DNA of 64,000 nucleotides, taken from Sphingorhabdus sp. EL138 (GTDB lineage: Bacteria > Pseudomonadota > Alphaproteobacteria > Sphingomonadales > Sphingomonadaceae). Shown here piece by piece: positions 48,058 through 57,906 of this stretch (positions within the stretch are counted from its first letter, which is position 1; every line of letters begins with the position of its first letter). A program made the position numbers and the translations under genes. The notes below the pieces were generated by a model. That model was not told the origin of the DNA. It did no database searches and saw only the letters and a program-made list of their open reading frames with translations. The DNA is taken from NCBI RefSeq assembly GCF_945862485.1, contig NZ_CAMAYF010000004.1, positions 62,001 to 126,000 on the forward strand. The letters are read 5' to 3'.

Positions 48058-50181
48058 ATGACGAATATCGACCAGTGGAAAAAAGCGGCGGAAAAAGAGG
48101 TTAAGGGCAAGGACCTGACCTGGAATACGCCAGAGGGCATCGCTGTAAAGCCGCTCTATACCGCGCAAGATGCGGGCGATCCTGGCCTTCCCGGCTTTGC
48201 GCCTTTTACGCGCGGTGTGCGGGCGTCGATGTATGCGGGTCGCCCATGGACGATCCGCCAATATGCGGGTTTCTCGACCGCTGAGGAATCCAACGCATTT
48301 TACCGTCGTAACTTGGCCGCTGGGCAAAAGGGGCTTTCCGTCGCTTTCGACCTTGCAACCCATCGGGGCTATGACAGCGACCATCCACGCGTTGTCGGCG
48401 ATGTTGGCAAGGCTGGCGTTGCGATTGATAGCGTCGAGGATATGAAAATCTTGTTCGACGGCATTCCGCTCGATCAAATGTCCGTGTCGATGACCATGAA
48501 CGGCGCGGTCATCCCCATCTTAGCGTTTTTCATTGTGGCTGGTGAGGAACAAGGCGTCGACCAAGCGCAACTCGATGGCACAATCCAGAACGATATTCTT
48601 AAAGAATTCATGGTCCGCAACACCTATATCTATCCGCCCGAACCATCGATGCGGATTGTGTCGGACATTATCGCTTATACCAGCGCGCACATGCCCAAGT
48701 TCAACAGCATCTCGATTTCCGGCTATCACATGCATGAGGCGGGCGCGACCGCGGTGCAGGAACTGGCCTTCACCATTGCCGATGGCAAGGAATATGTGCA
48801 GCGCGCCATGGCGTCAGGCTTGGATATCGACGCCTTTGCGGGACGGTTGTCCTTCTTCTTCGGCATTGGCATGAATTTCTTCATGGAAGTGTCAAAGCTG
48901 CGCGCCGCGCGGACCTTGTGGCACCGTGTCATGGACGAACTCGGCGCAAAAGATGAACGCTCCAAAATGCTACGCACCCATTGTCAGACATCGGGCGTGT
49001 CGTTGCAGGAGCAGGATCCATACAACAATGTCATCCGCACGACGATTGAGGCGATGGCCGCTACCTTAGGTGGTACGCAGTCGCTGCACACCAATGCGCT
49101 CGATGAGGCGATAGCACTACCGACCGATTTTTCAGCGCGCATTGCCCGCAACACGCAAATCGTGTTGGCCGAAGAAAGCGGCATTACCAAAGTCGTCGAT
49201 CCTTTGGGCGGCTCTTATTATGTCGAGGCGTTGACGGCTGAATTGGTCGACCAAGCATGGAAAATCATCGGTGAGGTTGACGCGCTTGGCGGCATGACCA
49301 AGGCGGTTGCGTCCGGCATGCCAAAGCGCCTTATCGAGGAAGCGGCCGCCGCACGACAAGCGCGTGTGGACAAAGGCGAAGACGTCATCGTTGGCGTGAA
49401 CAAATATAAGCTCGCCACAGAAGACCAGCTCGACACATTGGAGGTCGACAATGACTTCGTCCGTCAGGGGCAAATTGCCCGCCTTGCGGCCACGCGCGCG
49501 GCACGTGATGAGGCCGCGTGTCAGGCAGCGTTGATGGCCCTAACCGAAGGTGCAAAAGGCAACGCAAACCTCTTGGCACTCGCGGTCGAGGCAGCCCGCG
49601 CCCGCGCAACTTTGGGCGAAATTTCGGACGCAATGGAGGCTGTATTCGGTCGTTACGCAACGACGCCAGTGCCCGTACAAGGGATTTACGGTAGCGCGCA
49701 TGAATTCGATAAGCGCTGGGCGCAAGTCTTGGATGGCGTTGCTTCGGTTGGCCGCCGCTTGGGCCGTAAGCCCAAGCTGTTGGTCGCGAAAATGGGTCAG
49801 GACGGGCATGATCGCGGTGCAAATGTCATCGCGTCGGCTTTCTCCGACATGGGCTTTGACGTTATCAGCGGGCCATTATTCCAAACCCCTGAAGAAACCG
49901 TCGTATTGGCATTGCAACATGACGTTGATGCCGTTGGCGCATCCAGCCTTGCCGCTGGACACAAGACGCTCATACCCGAATTGGTAAAAGGTTTGCGCGC
50001 GGCAGGACGCGGCGACATCAAGGTGATTGCTGGAGGTGTTATTCCACCACAGGATTATGATTTTCTGCGGGAGGCAGGGGTGCAGGGCATTTACGGCCCA
50101 GGCAGCAATGTCGTGGAATGTGCCGCAGATGTTTTGACTTTATTGGGCCATAATATGCCGCCTTTGCACGATGCTACATGA
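48058..50181 (+). CDS. scpA: Methylmalonyl-CoA mutase
   Basis: Adenosylcobalamin enzyme that rearranges (R)-methylmalonyl-CoA to succinyl-CoA. The 707-residue single-chain protein has the N-terminal TIM-barrel substrate domain with [41 protein letters not shown] and [13 protein letters not shown], and a C-terminal B12-binding domain with the base-off motif [15 protein letters not shown] (about residues 576-590, DxHxxG) and GASSLAAGH. The start at 48058 has GGAAG upstream; ATG at 48046 adds four residues. The gene lies between two inverted copies of the two-hairpin repeat. Confidence 0.96.
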   Translation: MTNIDQWKKAAEKEVKGKDLTWNTPEGIAVKPLYTAQDAGDPGLPGFAPFTRGVRASMYAGRPWTIRQYAGFSTAEESNAFYRRNLAAGQKGLSVAFDLATHRGYDSDHPRVVGDVGKAGVAIDSVEDMKILFDGIPLDQMSVSMTMNGAVIPILAFFIVAGEEQGVDQAQLDGTIQNDILKEFMVRNTYIYPPEPSMRIVSDIIAYTSAHMPKFNSISISGYHMHEAGATAVQELAFTIADGKEYVQRAMASGLDIDAFAGRLSFFFGIGMNFFMEVSKLRAARTLWHRVMDELGAKDERSKMLRTHCQTSGVSLQEQDPYNNVIRTTIEAMAATLGGTQSLHTNALDEAIALPTDFSARIARNTQIVLAEESGITKVVDPLGGSYYVEALTAELVDQAWKIIGEVDALGGMTKAVASGMPKRLIEEAAAARQARVDKGEDVIVGVNKYKLATEDQLDTLEVDNDFVRQGQIARLAATRAARDEAACQAALMALTEGAKGNANLLALAVEAARARATLGEISDAMEAVFGRYATTPVPVQGIYGSAHEFDKRWAQVLDGVASVGRRLGRKPKLLVAKMGQDGHDRGANVIASAFSDMGFDVISGPLFQTPEETVVLALQHDVDAVGASSLAAGHKTLIPELVKGLRAAGRGDIKVIAGGVIPPQDYDFLREAGVQGIYGPGSNVVECAADVLTLLGHNMPPLHDAT

Positions 50182-50196
50182 TGCTAAACAGCACCG

Positions 50197-50285
50197 TCAC
50201 CCTGAACTTGTTTCAGGGTCCATTTTGCCTCACAAACGGACTGTTTTGGCTGCGCGATGGATGCTGAACCAAGTTCAGCATGACG
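50197..50285. repeat. Dispersed two-hairpin repeat, copy C (inverted)
   Basis: An 89-base copy in the opposite orientation to A and B: ACCCTGAA-CTTGT-TTCAGGGT comes first, then GGTCCATTTTGCC and, after the spacer, ATGCTGAA-CCAAG-TTCAGCAT ending in GACG. It fills the scpA-bioB gap and its last bases contain the ATG (50280) of the longest bioB reading frame. Confidence 0.88.
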
Positions 50286-50306
50286 AATATTGATGGGAGT
50301 GTTAAA

Positions 50307-51317
50307 TTGACTGAAGTCCGCACCGACTGGACGCGCGCAGAAATCGGCACTTTGTTCGACCTGTCGTTCGACGAATTGGTATATCAGGCGCAAACCGTGC
50401 ACCGCGCGCATCACGCGGCGGGGCAGATTCAGCTTTGCACTTTGCTTTCGATCAAAACGGGCGGCTGCCCCGAAGACTGCGGATATTGTTCGCAATCCGT
50501 GAAGGCCGACAGCGGCGTTGAGGCAACGAAGTTGATGGACGTCCAAGCCGTGTTGCAAAAGGCGGCTGAAGCTGCCGATGCGGGATCGCGCAGGTTCTGC
50601 ATGGGCGCTGCGTGGCGCAACCCCAAGGATCGCGACATGCCAGCGATTGTGCAAATTGTTCAGGGCGTGCGCGCCATGGGCATGGAAACCTGCATGACCT
50701 TGGGCATGTTGACACCCAGCCAAGCAGACATGCTGGCCGATGCTGGCTTGGATTATTATAACCATAACATCGATACCTCGCCAGAGCGGTATAATGAGAT
50801 CATTACCACGCGCACGATGGAGGACCGGCTCGATACGCTGGCCGAGGTCCGCCGTGCGGGCATCAACGTATGCAGCGGCGGCATACTCGGCATGGGCGAA
50901 ACGCGCGCCGACCGGGTTGGCTTCATTCATACGCTGGCGACTTTGCCACAGCATCCCGAAAGCGTACCGGTAAACGCCTTGGTCCCTGTGAAGGGCACGG
51001 TGCTGGGCGACATGCTGGCCGATACACCGCTGGCGAAAATCGACGACATTGAATTTGTCCGCACGATTGCGGTGGCGCGTATCACCATGCCAATGAGCAT
51101 GGTGCGCCTAAGCGCGGGGCGTGAAAGCATGTCGGAAGCGACGCAAGCTTTGTGCTTCATGGCTGGCGCGAACAGTATCTTTACAGGCGACAAATTGCTG
51201 ACCGCAGCCAATGCAGGCGACGATAAGGACGCTGCGCTAATGGCAAAATTAGGCTTGCGCGCTATGGAGGCGGAAGAGCCGCTGCGCGCATGCAAGGCGC
51301 TTGAGGCGGCAGAGTGA
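50307..51317 (+). CDS. bioB: Biotin synthase
   Basis: Radical-SAM enzyme inserting sulfur into dethiobiotin. The 336-residue protein carries the 4Fe-4S motif [12 protein letters not shown] (about residues 53-64), [15 protein letters not shown], the 2Fe-2S ligands including [26 protein letters not shown] and the Arg ligand in RLSAGRE. The start is taken as TTG at 50307, 7 bases after GGGAG and at the family N-terminus; the upstream ATG (50280) lies in repeat copy C and has no ribosome site. Its place in the propionyl-CoA operon provides the cofactor for PccA. No other biotin genes are in the window. Confidence 0.93.
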   Translation: MTEVRTDWTRAEIGTLFDLSFDELVYQAQTVHRAHHAAGQIQLCTLLSIKTGGCPEDCGYCSQSVKADSGVEATKLMDVQAVLQKAAEAADAGSRRFCMGAAWRNPKDRDMPAIVQIVQGVRAMGMETCMTLGMLTPSQADMLADAGLDYYNHNIDTSPERYNEIITTRTMEDRLDTLAEVRRAGINVCSGGILGMGETRADRVGFIHTLATLPQHPESVPVNALVPVKGTVLGDMLADTPLAKIDDIEFVRTIAVARITMPMSMVRLSAGRESMSEATQALCFMAGANSIFTGDKLLTAANAGDDKDAALMAKLGLRAMEAEEPLRACKALEAAE

Positions 51318-51330
51318 GTTTGACGATATC

Positions 51331-51696
51331 ATGTTGAAAACAACTTGTCAGGACATCGCTGTTTCACAGACGAATTCCGAAAGCGAGCACCCGTTGCCAC
51401 GGCCAAAGGCATATCTTATTGCCGAAGTTGAGGTAACGGATCACGCGGCGTACGAAATTTATACGTCGGCAGTCGTTCCAATTGTCGCCCAATATGGCGG
51501 AGAATATATTGTTCGTGGCGGGCAAACGGCATCTTTTGAAGGCGAAGCCCCCAAAGGCCGATTGGTTATCATTGCATTTGCAAATATGTCAGCAGCTCAA
51601 GCATTTTTGATATCCGACGAATATCGCCCTATCGCCGATATTAGGCATAAAAATGCCGTATCCCGCATTATGATTGTTGAAGGGGTCATTCCTTAA
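51331..51696 (+). CDS. DUF1330 family protein
   Basis: A 121-residue protein with a C-terminal DUF1330 (ferredoxin-like, dimeric alpha-beta barrel) domain from about residue 26: KAYLIAEVEVTDHAAYEIYTS, the central YGGEYIVRGGQTASFEGE and a closing segment with the family arginine region DEYRPIADIRHKNAVSRIMIVEG. The first 25 residues are polar and unrelated to the family. Function unknown. It lies 13 bases after bioB and overlaps the pccA start by one base (TAATG), so it is co-translated with the carboxylase. Start is ATG; a TTG at 51301 would lie inside bioB. Confidence 0.85.
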   Translation: MLKTTCQDIAVSQTNSESEHPLPRPKAYLIAEVEVTDHAAYEIYTSAVVPIVAQYGGEYIVRGGQTASFEGEAPKGRLVIIAFANMSAAQAFLISDEYRPIADIRHKNAVSRIMIVEGVIP

Positions 51697-53717
51697 TGTT
51701 CAAAAAAATCCTGATCGCCAACCGTGGCGAGATTGCTTGCCGGATCATCAAAACCGCGCGTCGTATGGGGATCGCCACTGTCGCGGTCTATTCCGATGCC
51801 GACGCGCGTGCGCCCTTTGTGCAGATGGCGGATGAGGCGGTGCATATTGGGCCTTCACCGGCTGCGCAGTCTTATTTGATCGTCGACAAGATCATTGCCG
51901 CGTGCAAGCAAACGGGCGCAGAGGCCGTACATCCGGGCTATGGTTTTCTGTCCGAACGCACCAGCTTTGCCGAGGCATTGGCCAAGGAAAACATCGCCTT
52001 TATTGGCCCGCCCGTGAACGCAATTGCCGCGATGGGCGACAAGATTGAATCCAAAAAACTGGCGATGTCGGCAGGGGTCAATGTTGTCCCAGGCTTTGTG
52101 GGTGAGATTGACGACACAGAGCATGCGGTGCGGATTTCGGAAGAAATCGGTTATCCCGTCATGATGAAAGCCAGCGCGGGCGGCGGCGGCAAGGGGATGC
52201 GGCTTGCGTATAATGAGCAGGATGTCCGCGAAGGCTTTGAAGCGACAAAGCGCGAAGGCCTGAACTCATTCGGTGATGACCGCGTGTTTATCGAGAAATT
52301 CATTCTCAACCCGCGCCATATCGAAATCCAGATATTGGGCGATCAACACGGCAATATCCTTTATTTGAACGAACGCGAATGTTCGATCCAGCGGCGGCAT
52401 CAAAAGGTTGTCGAGGAAGCGCCGTCACCCTTTGTCACGCCCAAAATGCGCAAAGCGATGGGCGAACAATGCGTGGCGCTATCGCGTGCGGTCGGCTATT
52501 ATTCTGCGGGAACCGTGGAACTTATCGTATCCGGCGCAGACCCAAGCGGGGAGAGCTTCTACTTCCTCGAAATGAACACGCGGTTGCAGGTCGAACATCC
52601 GGTGACCGAATGCATCACGGGCATTGACCTTGTCGAACAGATGATCCGCGTGGCTGCGGGTGAGAAGCTTGCGATGACGCAAGATGACATCAAAATCGAT
52701 GGTTGGGCGATCGAAAACCGCGTTTATGCCGAAGATCCCTATCGCGGATTTTTGCCGAGCACAGGACGGTTGACGCGCTATCGTCCGCCAGTGGCGGGTT
52801 GGACCGAGGACGAAGATGCCAACGGCCGTCGCGGTGTTGAGGGCGTCCGTGTAGACGACGGCGTCTATGATGGCGGTGAAGTTTCGATGTTCTACGATCC
52901 CATGATCGCCAAGCTCATCACGTGGGGTAAAACCAGGGATGAAGCCGCCGATCTGCAAATCGCTGCGCTTGACCGCTTTGAAATTGAGGGCTTGGGCCAT
53001 AATATCGATTTCGTTAGCGCGATTATGCAGCACCCACGTTTCCGATCAGGCGAACTCACGACGGGCTTCATCGCCGAAGAATATCCTGATGGTTTCCAAG
53101 GCGCGGCATCAACACCCGAACTGGTTAAGTCACTCGCCGCAATCGCTGGTTTTGTGGCGACAGCAGAAGCTGACCGTGCGCGGCATGTCGATGGTCAATT
53201 GGGCGATACGCTTGATCCGCCAGCGCGCTGGCAGGTTACTATCGGCGCGGCGGTCCATGACATCGAGATGGTTGATGGCGACATCCACGTCGATGGTGCA
53301 CCTTTCGATCTGTCGATGGAATATGACCCCGGTGATCGCTTGATAGAAGCGGAAATCGGCGAGGAAGAACTCGCGGTCAAGATCGTCAAAACGCGCACAG
53401 GATTTCATCTAACAACACGCGGCGCATCCTATTTTGCCCGCGTCCTGCCGGGTCATATTGCACATCTTGCAACGCACATGATCGAGAAAATCCCGCCAGA
53501 CTTGTCCAAATTCCTCATTTGCCCAATGCCAGGCCTGCTGACGACCTTGCATGTCAATGTCGGTGACACGGTTGAGGCTGGTCAGCCATTGGCGGTTGTA
53601 GAGGCGATGAAAATGGAAAACATTTTGCGCGCGGAAAAATCGGGCACAGTCAAATTGGTCAATGCGAAGGCTGGAGAGAGCCTAGCGGTCGACGCAGTGA
53701 TATTGGAGATGGAGTGA
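51696..53717 (+). CDS. pccA: Propionyl-CoA carboxylase alpha subunit (biotin carboxylase/BCCP)
   Basis: Carboxylates its own biotin with ATP and bicarbonate. The 673-residue protein has the biotin carboxylase domain (ILIANRGEIACRIIKTARRMG at the N-terminus, the ATP-grasp loop KASAGGGGKGMRLA at about 155-170, LNERECSIQRRHQKVVEEAPSP, EMNTRLQVEHPVTE), a BT linker domain (about 470-590) and a C-terminal biotinyl domain with the acceptor Lys in VEAMKMENI (about 637-645). The order and neighbours identify it as the partner of pccB. It is last of the carboxylase set; a transporter gene follows after 62 bases. Confidence 0.95.
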   Translation: MFKKILIANRGEIACRIIKTARRMGIATVAVYSDADARAPFVQMADEAVHIGPSPAAQSYLIVDKIIAACKQTGAEAVHPGYGFLSERTSFAEALAKENIAFIGPPVNAIAAMGDKIESKKLAMSAGVNVVPGFVGEIDDTEHAVRISEEIGYPVMMKASAGGGGKGMRLAYNEQDVREGFEATKREGLNSFGDDRVFIEKFILNPRHIEIQILGDQHGNILYLNERECSIQRRHQKVVEEAPSPFVTPKMRKAMGEQCVALSRAVGYYSAGTVELIVSGADPSGESFYFLEMNTRLQVEHPVTECITGIDLVEQMIRVAAGEKLAMTQDDIKIDGWAIENRVYAEDPYRGFLPSTGRLTRYRPPVAGWTEDEDANGRRGVEGVRVDDGVYDGGEVSMFYDPMIAKLITWGKTRDEAADLQIAALDRFEIEGLGHNIDFVSAIMQHPRFRSGELTTGFIAEEYPDGFQGAASTPELVKSLAAIAGFVATAEADRARHVDGQLGDTLDPPARWQVTIGAAVHDIEMVDGDIHVDGAPFDLSMEYDPGDRLIEAEIGEEELAVKIVKTRTGFHLTTRGASYFARVLPGHIAHLATHMIEKIPPDLSKFLICPMPGLLTTLHVNVGDTVEAGQPLAVVEAMKMENILRAEKSGTVKLVNAKAGESLAVDAVILEME

Positions 53718-53779
53718 ACCCGCTTGTAAGTGCCGCCATTAGCATTAAAACATCTGCAGAGGGTTTTTAGGGGAATATC

Positions 53780-55366
53780 ATGGCCACTGCTGCCGAAACG
53801 GAAGTCGTACTTGATCCAAAACGCGATCGCCTTGTTATAACGGCATCATCGCTGGGTACGGTTTTCGAATGGTATGACTTTTTCGTTTATGGCATTTTGG
53901 CGGCGCTGATCGGGAAGCTATTTTTCCCCGCCGACAACCCGACCGCGGCGACATTGGCATCGCTGGCAATCTTTGGTGCGGGCTTTGGTGTGCGCCCATT
54001 TGGTGCGATCTTATTCGGCTATTTTGGGGACAAGATCGGCCGAAAATATACGTTTCTTGTCACCATAACGCTCATGGGTGTTGCGACCGCGGCGATTGGA
54101 TTGTTGCCGACGTTTGAAACCGCAGGGATATGGGCTGCAGGCTTGCTTTTGCTCATGCGCTGTCTGCAGGGATTGGCGCTTGGCGGTGAATATGGCGGGG
54201 CGGCCATTTATGTGGCCGAACATGCTCCAGACGGCAAACGGGGCCAATATACCAGTTGGATTCAGGCATCGGTTGCTGGCGGCTTTCTGCTTGCGGTGAT
54301 TGTCGTGCTGATCACGCGCCAGTCCATGAGCAACGAGGCGTTTGAGGCATGGGGTTGGCGTGTGCCGTTCTTGACCTCCATATTGTTGCTCGCCATTTCT
54401 CTCTATATGCGCCTAAAATTGTCGGAAAGCCCCGTCTTCAAGGCTATGAAGGCCGCTGGCACGACATCCAAAAATCCATTTCTGGAAAGCTTCCAATATC
54501 CCGGCAATGTGGGGCGCATTTTCGTCGCCTTATTCGGCGTCGCTGCCGGATTGACCGTCATTTATTATACGTCCCAATTCGGCACATTATACTTTCTAAC
54601 CGGAACGGCGCGCGTGCCGGAGACTGATGCGCTTTTGTATATGGCGGTGGGAGCAGCATTGGCAGCACCGACTTATGTTGCGTGCGGATGGCTGTCGGAT
54701 AAATGGGGCCGCAAAAGGCTGCTGCTGCTTGGTTATGGCCTTTCCATCGTCGGCGTGTTCCCGATTTTCTGGATGATGGCGGATGCCGCGAACCCAGCCT
54801 TGGCCCGCGCGACACAGAGCAACCCTGTTACCCTTTCTATGCCTGCATGTGATTTCAACGCACTCAACCGCGTACACGAAAGCGAATGTGCACAAGCGCT
54901 CAATTTCCTGACGAAGCGCGGCATTGCCTATAGCAAACAAACAAGCGACACCGTGTCGTTGAACGTCGGTGACGCCAATCTGCAGGGCTTTGATGAAAAA
55001 GCGTATATCGCCGCCCTGGAAAAGGCGGGGTATCCCGACAAGTCAGACCCAGCGCAGCGCGAGCCTTGGAAAATCATCTTGGCGGTGTTCCTGATGGTTG
55101 CCTTGTCAGGCATGACCTACGGCCAAGTCGCAGCAATCCTTGTGGAAATGTTTCCCGCAAAAATTAGATACACATCCATGTCGATACCTTACCACATTGG
55201 TGCAGGCTATTTTGGCGGATTTCTGCCCTATATTTCGCAGTATATCGTAGCGCAGACGGGGCAGCCGTTTTCTGGGCTTTGGTACACCGTTGGAGTTACG
55301 GCATTGGCATTTGTCGTTGCGTTGATTTGGTTGCCGGAAACATCCGGAAAAACGGAGCTCGATTGA
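53780..55366 (+). CDS. MHS-type MFS transporter with periplasmic insert
   Basis: Major facilitator of the metabolite:H+ symporter group (KgtP/ProP/ShiA type), 528 residues with 12 predicted helices. Family marks are SLGTVFEWYDFFVYG, FGVRPFGAILFGYFGDKIGRK, RCLQGLALGGEYGGAAIYVAEHAP, WGWRVPF and SDKWGRKRLL. Between helices near 340 and 440 there is about 95 extra residues, predicted outside the membrane, with two Cys (MPACDF, HESECAQ). Substrate unknown; placement after the propionyl-CoA genes hints at a carboxylic acid, which is inference. alr follows after 31 bases. Confidence 0.9.
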   Translation: MATAAETEVVLDPKRDRLVITASSLGTVFEWYDFFVYGILAALIGKLFFPADNPTAATLASLAIFGAGFGVRPFGAILFGYFGDKIGRKYTFLVTITLMGVATAAIGLLPTFETAGIWAAGLLLLMRCLQGLALGGEYGGAAIYVAEHAPDGKRGQYTSWIQASVAGGFLLAVIVVLITRQSMSNEAFEAWGWRVPFLTSILLLAISLYMRLKLSESPVFKAMKAAGTTSKNPFLESFQYPGNVGRIFVALFGVAAGLTVIYYTSQFGTLYFLTGTARVPETDALLYMAVGAALAAPTYVACGWLSDKWGRKRLLLLGYGLSIVGVFPIFWMMADAANPALARATQSNPVTLSMPACDFNALNRVHESECAQALNFLTKRGIAYSKQTSDTVSLNVGDANLQGFDEKAYIAALEKAGYPDKSDPAQREPWKIILAVFLMVALSGMTYGQVAAILVEMFPAKIRYTSMSIPYHIGAGYFGGFLPYISQYIVAQTGQPFSGLWYTVGVTALAFVVALIWLPETSGKTELD

Positions 55367-55397
55367 CAGCGGGTTCAGCAGGAGCAAAGGACGCTCC

Positions 55398-56441
55398 ATG
55401 ACTGATTTTGAGCCTCCTTTGCGCCTTCACCTTGACGGAGATGCGCTCGTTGCCAACTGGCGTGCGCTAGATGCGCGCAGCGGCGCGGCGCGGGCAGGGG
55501 CAGCCGTAAAGGCCAACGCTTATGGCTTAGGTGCGCGCGAGGTTGTTACCCGTTTGCGGGATGCAGGCTGCCGTGACTTTTTCGTTGCCCATTGGAGTGA
55601 AGCAGAAGCACTTGCCGATTTGATACCCCCCCATTCGATATCGGTGCTGAACGGTATCTCGCCATCCGATATTGCTGCGGCGCGCAAATTAGGGGCTACT
55701 CCAGTGCTAAATTCGCCAGAGCAAGTTGCGATGTGGCGCAACTCAGGCGGAGGGCAATGCCATGTCATGTTCGATAGCGGCATTAACCGCTTGGGCCTTG
55801 CACCACAGAACATAGCCGATGGCGTGCTCGATGGCATGGATGTTGATCTGTTGATGTCGCATCTGGCATCAGCGGACACCGATGTCGCGCAGAACAGCGA
55901 ACAGCTGTACTTGTTTAACCAAACCGCCGCTGCAACCAACGCACAGCGGTTCAGCCTAGCCAATAGCGCAGGCATCATGTTGGGTGCAGATTATCATTTT
56001 GGTCTGACACGGCCTGGGATCAGCCTTTATGGCGGTATTGCGCGTGCTGGAATGGAAGAATGGATCAAGCTAGTCGTCCGGCTATCGGCGCGGCTGCTTC
56101 AGATTCGCGACTTACCTGCAGGGGCAATGGTCGGGTATAATGCGACGTACATCTGTCGCGAAGAAACGCGCGTGGGGACAATATCCATGGGCTATGCCGA
56201 CGGATATTTGCGCGCTTTTTCGGGCAAGGGGATGGCTAGGGCAGACGGGCTTGCGTTGCCGGTCATCGGCCGCGTGTCGATGGACCTTGTGACGCTTAAC
56301 CTCAATGCATCGCCTGATTTACGCGAAGGTGACTGGGTAGACATAGAATATGACCTCGTCGCTGCAGCGGCGCTGACGGGGCTTTCGCAATATGAATTGC
56401 TGACGAATTTGGGGTCTAGGTTCGCGCGTATCTGGAGCTGA
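55398..56441 (+). CDS. alr: Alanine racemase
   Basis: Makes D-alanine for peptidoglycan. The 347-residue fold-type III PLP protein has the cofactor Lys in AAVKANAYGLGA (about residue 38), MFDSGINRLG, LANSAGIMLG, RPGISLYGG, the second catalytic Tyr in VGYNATYICRE (about 246) and GRVSMDLVTLN. The start follows GGAGCAAAGGACGC. It may be co-transcribed with the transporter. The convergent neighbour's stop lies 9 bases beyond its stop. Confidence 0.94.
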   Translation: MTDFEPPLRLHLDGDALVANWRALDARSGAARAGAAVKANAYGLGAREVVTRLRDAGCRDFFVAHWSEAEALADLIPPHSISVLNGISPSDIAAARKLGATPVLNSPEQVAMWRNSGGGQCHVMFDSGINRLGLAPQNIADGVLDGMDVDLLMSHLASADTDVAQNSEQLYLFNQTAAATNAQRFSLANSAGIMLGADYHFGLTRPGISLYGGIARAGMEEWIKLVVRLSARLLQIRDLPAGAMVGYNATYICREETRVGTISMGYADGYLRAFSGKGMARADGLALPVIGRVSMDLVTLNLNASPDLREGDWVDIEYDLVAAAALTGLSQYELLTNLGSRFARIWS

Positions 56442-56450
56442 TGCTTAACC

Positions 56451-57626
56451 CTATCCGGTTAAGTCTATTCGCTCGATTTTGACGACGGGTGAACGTTGAC
56501 GAATGCGTGTGCCGGTAAAGTCATTCTCATATTGTGCCGTCAACGAGTACCGCTCGATAGCATAAACGCCCGGCGTTGAGTCCGCGCTTTCGGCTTTCAA
56601 CGGAGCATAGATACGGGTTTTGATGGCTTTCAAAACAACATCCGTCCAATCGGTGCTTCCTTGATTGCGTAAAATCTCGGGTTCATCGACTTTGCCGTCA
56701 GCACCGATCCAAAATCCGATATCTACCCAACGATTTTCGACAACATTGGTCACTAGGCGGTTCAAATCACTACCACCAGCCATTGCGCGAGCGGCTTGGG
56801 CCTCGTTCATTCTTATTGGCATTGCGTACAACAAGACTGGTTGGTCGGTACCACCCATGGCCGCGTAGCGCGCAATCAACTTGTCGGCTGTTTCACTGTT
56901 GCCATCAACTCTTTCCAAGCGCGACCTGAGAACTTCTGCGACAATCTTGAATTTTTCCGACCCCTCGGTCGGTGCGTCCAAAAACAAATCAATACTTTCC
57001 AGTGCATCCTTTTTCCGGAATGCTGTCCTTTCCGTTTCGGCTCGCTGAACACGAAGCGACAGATCTCGTAAGCGCGCGATTGCTGCTACCTGAGGCAAGC
57101 CAGCTGTGAGTGCTCGCTTTTCAATCTCGAGATACTTGTCACTGGCTTCTTCAAGATAGCCGAGCTTCATGCGGGAATCTGCTACCTCAATCTCAGCGCC
57201 AAATACGCGATAATCATTAGATTTGAGAGCGCCTTTCAAAGTATCGCGCATATCAAGAACCGAGATTCGGTAAACGTCAAACTCCCCCAAATGGGCAGCT
57301 ACATTTCCGTTTGCGCGAAGCAAGTCCGAGACTTCGACAGGATATTTTCCTTTGTGCCGCCGGTTTCTTCCAAGGGAATTAACCAAGGTAGATCGCGCAT
57401 TTCGATAATCCCCTGCGACAAATTGATTTTCCGCATGGGCCAGCGTGGCCTTTATGTCCTGATCAGGTGGGCATTTGCGGGCGAGGCATGCTTTCAAATC
57501 AGCCTCTGTGTCCTTGATTGACCTTGCAGTGACAACAATTTCTCGTGGTACTTCTTGTTTCGCTATCGCCGGGCTATTGCCCCCGGCCATTAAAAACAGA
57601 GCGGCCAGTTTAAATGCTTTTGGCAT
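56451..57626 (-). CDS. Secreted protein with helical repeats and TonB-C-like C-terminus
   Basis: I do not recognise a named protein. The 391 residues start with a signal peptide (FKLAALFLMAGGNSPAIA, about 6-22), then EIVVTARS, which looks like the EIVVTG-type TonB box of receptors, and a Cys pair CLARKC (about 48-53). Residues 60-270 are helical and TPR-like (AENQFVAGDYRNARSTL, LGYLEEASDKYLEIE). The last ~110 resemble a TonB C-terminal domain (VDIGFWIGADGKVDEPEIL, VVLKAIKTRIYAPL). No N-terminal membrane anchor is left after signal cleavage, so it is not a classic TonB. It is downstream of the S9 peptidase on the same strand. Confidence 0.75.
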   Translation of the reverse strand: MPKAFKLAALFLMAGGNSPAIAKQEVPREIVVTARSIKDTEADLKACLARKCPPDQDIKATLAHAENQFVAGDYRNARSTLVNSLGRNRRHKGKYPVEVSDLLRANGNVAAHLGEFDVYRISVLDMRDTLKGALKSNDYRVFGAEIEVADSRMKLGYLEEASDKYLEIEKRALTAGLPQVAAIARLRDLSLRVQRAETERTAFRKKDALESIDLFLDAPTEGSEKFKIVAEVLRSRLERVDGNSETADKLIARYAAMGGTDQPVLLYAMPIRMNEAQAARAMAGGSDLNRLVTNVVENRWVDIGFWIGADGKVDEPEILRNQGSTDWTDVVLKAIKTRIYAPLKAESADSTPGVYAIERYSLTAQYENDFTGTRIRQRSPVVKIERIDLTG

Positions 57627-57906
57627 TGGAGTATCCTAAAATCTAAGTGACTCTAACAAAATGTCATGGCGATAGTAATAAGAGGCTTAACCTCGAACTG
57701 TCATCCAGTTTCGATTAGAATCTCAGCGTATTCGTTGCCCACTAGGTCTGCTTACAAAAGAGACTGCGCAGCGCGGTTGATCTTGTGCACAGGTTCCCTC
57801 GGCCTCAAGACACGCCCCAATCAGCTCAGACGCTCTCTAAAACGATTAAAGCGGCGTTAAAACTGACATCCTAACAAGATGGAGCGTCGTTTCACATGCC
57901 AATGGA

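Noticed and set aside
48058-50306. Near-identical MTNID starts of scpA and the long bioB frame, suggesting gene-start duplication
   Set aside because: Similarity is about 14 bases and the bioB version partly comes from the repeat end; most simply coincidence.
45951-53717. Acetyl-CoA carboxylase reading of the biotin carboxylase and carboxyltransferase genes
   Set aside because: Single-chain alpha subunit with fused biotinyl domain plus epimerase and mutase neighbours point to propionyl-CoA carboxylase.
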